This document shows, piece after piece, positions 61,718 through 64,000 of a stretch of DNA of 64,000 nt. The notes below the pieces were generated by a model. The model was not told where the DNA came from, made no database searches, and saw nothing but the letters and a program-made list of their open reading frames with translations. A program made the position numbers and the translations under genes. Each line of letters starts with the position of its first letter. Position 1 is the stretch's first letter. This stretch comes from VRUE01 sp963822295 (GTDB lineage Bacteria > Actinomycetota > Thermoleophilia > Solirubrobacterales > 70-9), in contig CAWGHD010000002.1 in assembly GCA_963822295.1 (NCBI GenBank), positions 1,302,001 to 1,366,000 on the forward strand, given 5' to 3'.

Positions 61718-62705
61718 CGAGGACCATCTCCTCGCGCTTGCCGAACAGCCCCTGCGGCCGGAATGCCATCAGCAGGATCAGGACCAGGCCGACGATCGCG
61801 AAGCGCAGGGCGGCGGTTTTCTCCTCGCTGATCGGCAGCTCGACGAAACGGGTCCCTTCGAGCAGCGTCCAGAGCAGGATCGCCCCGACCGCAACGCCCC
61901 GATAGCTGGCGAGCCCGCCGAGGATCAGCACCCCGAAGGCGAAGAAGGTCACGATCGGCTCGTAGTCGTCCGGGTGGATCGTGGCCAGGAAGAGGGCGAG
62001 GAAGAACCCGGCGAGCGCCCCCAGCAGGGCGGAGATCGCCAGCGACTGGAGCTTGTAGAGGAGCGTGTTCTTGCCGAGGGCCCGGGCGGCGTCCTCGTCC
62101 TCCCGGACCGCCCGCAGGACCCTGCCCCAAGGCGTCCTCTGCACGTACTCGAGGGCGACGATGCCGATCGCGACCGTGGCCCAGACGACCAACAGCAGCG
62201 GCAGCAGGACCTCCGGGTCCGACCAGAAGTTTTCGACGAAGCCGAGGATCGAGTCCGAGAGCGAGCGCCAGGAGTCGTCGAAGCAGGTCTGGCTGGCCCC
62301 CTCGTACTCGCAGTAGAGGCCTTTGTTGCCGCCGGTGAGGGTGCGCGCGTTCTGGGCGATCAGGCGCACCACCTCCGCCATCGCCAGCGTCACGATCGCG
62401 AAGTAGTCGGCGCGCAGCCGCAGCGAGGGCAACCCGATCAGCACCCCGAAGGCCATCGTGATCAGGACCGCGGCGGGCAGCGCCAGCCAGAAGGAGAACC
62501 CCGCCTCGAGGACGAGGATCGCCATCGAGTAGCCGCCGACCGCCATGAAGCCCGCCTGGCCGAAGTTGACGATCCCGGTGTAGCCGACGTTGAGCTGGAG
62601 CCCGAGGGTGACGACGGCGTAGATGCCGGCGATCACCAGGACACCGCTCCAGAAGCCGAGGTTGGTGAAGGCCTCGAGGGTGAATGCGGGCGCCGGCACG
62701 GTCAT
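61710..62705 (-). CDS. livM: Branched-chain amino acid-type ABC transporter permease LivM
   Basis: The 331-residue permease (ATG 62705) has eight to nine helices with the LivM markers LQLNVGYTGIVNFGQAGFMA (~36), RLRADYFAIVTLAMAEVVRL (~96), YVQRTPWGRVLRAVREDEDA (~195, the coupling loop), ALAGFFLALFLATIHPDDYE and GLASYRGVAVGAILL. It pairs with LivH in the membrane. It overlaps livH by 4 bases. A ~25-residue extracytoplasmic loop with two cysteines (YCEYEG/TCFDD, ~130-145) may hold a disulfide. Confidence 0.92.
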   Translation of the reverse strand: MTVPAPAFTLEAFTNLGFWSGVLVIAGIYAVVTLGLQLNVGYTGIVNFGQAGFMAVGGYSMAILVLEAGFSFWLALPAAVLITMAFGVLIGLPSLRLRADYFAIVTLAMAEVVRLIAQNARTLTGGNKGLYCEYEGASQTCFDDSWRSLSDSILGFVENFWSDPEVLLPLLLVVWATVAIGIVALEYVQRTPWGRVLRAVREDEDAARALGKNTLLYKLQSLAISALLGALAGFFLALFLATIHPDDYEPIVTFFAFGVLILGGLASYRGVAVGAILLWTLLEGTRFVELPISEEKTAALRFAIVGLVLILLMAFRPQGLFGKREEMVLGD

Positions 62706-63721
62706 ATCTCCTTGGCGCGGCCGAAGATCCCCTGCGGCCTGATGATCAGGGCGATGATCAGGACCACGAACCCGATCGTCACCTTCCAGCGCGGCTCGAT
62801 CACGAGCGTCGACCACTCGGTGACGATGCCGAGGACGAGCCCGGCGGTGAGCGCCCCGAACGGGTTGCCGATCCCGCCCAGGATGACCGCGGCGAAGATC
62901 GGCAGCAGGAGCTCGAAGCCGAGCTCGGGGCGCAGGTTGGTGAGGGCGCCGGAAAGGACGCCGGCCAGGCCCGCCAGGGCCCCGGCGAAGATCCAGGTGT
63001 AGAGGATCACCCGCCGCGTGTCGATGCCGGCGACCTCGGCGAGCGCCATGTCGTCGGAGAGCGCCCGCATCCGCTTGCCGAGGAGGGTGAAGCGGACGAT
63101 CAGCCCGACCGCGAGGAGGACGGCGATGCCGACCACGACGACGACCAGCTCGGTCTGCCCGATCCGCAGCCCCAAGAATTCGACGGAATCGGTGATGTTG
63201 ACGTCCAGCGTGCGGATCTCGGTCCCCCAGAACCACTGGATCGCGGAGCGGATCAGGAAGGCGAGGCCGATCGTCATCAGCATCAGCTGCAGCCAGCCCG
63301 CGCCCTTGGCCCGCATCGGCCTCCACATCACCCGCTCGGAGAGCAGCCCCAGCACCGCGGTCATGACCATCGCGAGGAAGATCGCGGCGACCAGCGGCAT
63401 CCCCCAGGTCACGTTGACCAGGTAGGCCATGTAGGCGCCGAAGGTGAGGAAGTCCCCGTGCGCGAAGTTGACCAGGCGCAGGATCCCGTAGACGAGCGTC
63501 AGCCCGACCGCGCCGAGCGCGTAGATGACGCCGAGCGTGAGGCCGTTCAGCGTCGACTGCGCCACATCGTGGAGCCCGTAGGAGGCGGTAAGCACCAGCA
63601 CGATCAGCCCGATCACGCCAAACGCGACCGCCTCCGGATGGTCCCGTCCGAATTCCCTCAGCGCCTCCCCGGGTGAGGTCTCGGCACGCGCCGTCGAAGC
63701 CTCCATATGCGGCAGTACCAC
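62702..63721 (-). CDS. livH: Branched-chain amino acid-type ABC transporter permease LivH
   Basis: The 339-residue permease has STLNGLTLGVIYALGAVGLT, LVYGILRLVNFAHGDFLTFG (~85), RFTLLGKRMRALSDDMALAE (~215, coupling loop), ALAGLAGVLSGALTNLRPEL and GGIGNPFGALTAGLVLGIVT, the LivH pattern, with about eight helices. It has a longer N-terminus than usual; a start five codons downstream (ATG 63706) is possible. It is the first gene of livHMGF. Palindromic element A2 lies 20 bases upstream. Confidence 0.92.
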   Translation of the reverse strand: MVLPHMEASTARAETSPGEALREFGRDHPEAVAFGVIGLIVLVLTASYGLHDVAQSTLNGLTLGVIYALGAVGLTLVYGILRLVNFAHGDFLTFGAYMAYLVNVTWGMPLVAAIFLAMVMTAVLGLLSERVMWRPMRAKGAGWLQLMLMTIGLAFLIRSAIQWFWGTEIRTLDVNITDSVEFLGLRIGQTELVVVVVGIAVLLAVGLIVRFTLLGKRMRALSDDMALAEVAGIDTRRVILYTWIFAGALAGLAGVLSGALTNLRPELGFELLLPIFAAVILGGIGNPFGALTAGLVLGIVTEWSTLVIEPRWKVTIGFVVLIIALIIRPQGIFGRAKEI

Positions 63722-63741
63722 TGCCCGGTGCCCTTCATTTC

Positions 63742-63790
63742 AAACCCCATCAAGTTCGCCAGGCTATGCATGGCGAACTTGATGCGATTT
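63742..63790. repeat. Palindromic element A2
   Basis: Arms AAACCCCATCAAGTTCGCC (63742-63760) and the complement at 63772-63790 (two mismatches) flank an 11-base loop AGGCTATGCAT. The arm core ATCAAGTTCGCC and the right side ATGCATGGCGAACTTGATG are shared with element A1 at 33.54 kb. It lies between the end of the ETF-QO-like gene and the start of livH, both on the minus strand. Confidence 0.8.
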
Positions 63791-63813
63791 CCGACGGAGC
63801 CGGCTAGGAGCGC

Positions 63814-64000
63814 TTAGGTCTCCTGGTAGAGCGGGCCGTCGCCGCCCTCGGGCAGCGTCAACCGCCCACCCTTGGCCGTTATAGCGCCACACTGAACGCA
63901 GTTTGAAGCCGTCACGTGGACGTCGACCTCGCCGTGGCCGTTCCCGAGCTGGTCCTCGGGGATCTCATAGACCTGGGCCGGGCACATCGAGACCCAGGTC
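63814..64000 (-). CDS. ETF-QO/ferredoxin-like iron-sulfur protein, C-terminal part
   Basis: The gene enters from the right edge and ends at TAA 63814-63816; 61 codons are visible. They read TWVSMCPAQVYEIPEDQLGN, then ASNCVQCGAITAKGGRLTLP and EGGDGPLY, matching the iron-sulfur end of electron-transfer-flavoprotein:ubiquinone oxidoreductase (CPAxVY ... NCVHCKTC ... PEGGGGPxY). Three cysteines align with cluster ligands; the fourth expected position is Ile in CVQCGAI. Upstream ligands or a FAD domain may lie outside the window, so the full gene could be ETF-QO or a FixX-like ferredoxin. Confidence 0.65.
   Translation of the reverse strand, partial: TWVSMCPAQVYEIPEDQLGNGHGEVDVHVTASNCVQCGAITAKGGRLTLPEGGDGPLYQET

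Overview
The window reads as a chromosomal segment of a very GC-rich actinobacterium. The gene content fits the Thermoleophilia/Solirubrobacterales branch best: the ftsE-ftsX-S41 peptidase-rnr-smpB cluster beside tmRNA, a lipoamide-dehydrogenase-like flavoprotein with a GECSYYAC active site, secreted proteins with Solirubrobacter-type Ig-like domains, an ETF-QO-like tail and a livHMGF locus. The placement is inferred from gene content and codon style only; no rRNA or tRNA gene was recognised.

Layout. 1-2.4 kb: end of a metallo-beta-lactamase-fold hydrolase, a DUF1697 protein, a PrxQ-type peroxiredoxin and an exported protein. 2.45-2.81 kb: tmRNA. 2.86-11.45 kb: a flavoprotein disulfide reductase facing a minus-strand operon ftsE-ftsX-S41 peptidase-RNase R-smpB, followed by a large membrane-anchored proline-rich protein ending in a helix-hairpin-helix. 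11.5-16.4 kb: transketolase, nadA, fpg, nadC. 16.5-21.5 kb: sigma factor, ogt, exported protein, esterase-like hydrolase, prfB (with the classical CTTTGAC programmed frameshift), methyltransferase, SnoaL-like protein. 21.5-25.5 kb: secA, hpf, comF. 25.5-33.5 kb: nucleotide-sugar and cell-envelope genes (two NDP-sugar pyrophosphorylases, phosphoglucose/phosphomannose isomerase, UDP-glucose dehydrogenase, PAP2/IPC-synthase-like protein, LCP ligase) and an M20 peptidase. 33.6-40.9 kb: the complete F1Fo ATP synthase operon. 41-45.5 kb: wecA-like transferase, a small islet (winged-helix regulator plus nucleotidyltransferase), a DUF354 glycosyltransferase and a membrane protein. 45.5-51.5 kb: glyA, a lysyl-oxidase-like exported protein, tsaC, prmC, prfA, DUF1385 protein, rpmE. 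51.6-53.8 kb: GGDEF protein and a TetR/alpha-beta-hydrolase pair. 54-58.7 kb: four tightly coupled genes (DMT transporter, DegT aminotransferase, epimerase-glycosyltransferase fusion, NodB-type deacetylase). 58.8-63.7 kb: branched-chain amino-acid-type ABC transporter. 63.8-64 kb: end of an ETF-QO/ferredoxin-like gene.

How the genes fit together. Translation quality control is heavily represented (ssrA, smpB, rnr, prfA, prfB, prmC, hpf, tsaC). Envelope glycan synthesis is the other theme (wecA, LCP, ugd, sugar pyrophosphorylases, glycosyltransferases, deacetylase).

Two signals stand out. One is a set of four palindromic elements with unrelated stems but the same geometry and a shared loop core around CTATG; one of them is a 45-bp element sitting in frame inside prmC. 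The other is the 54-58.7 kb operon, whose five activities mirror the logic of the Gram-negative Arn (aminoarabinose) pathway with a glycolipid-type glycosyltransferase.

Caveat. Between about 15.4 and 26.3 kb nearly every gene longer than about 130 codons, including the essential secA, prfB and nadC, is broken by single-base indels, mostly one extra G or C. The remaining protein-coding genes are intact. This looks like a poorly polished stretch of assembly rather than gene decay, so those genes are given as whole loci with the approximate shift positions.
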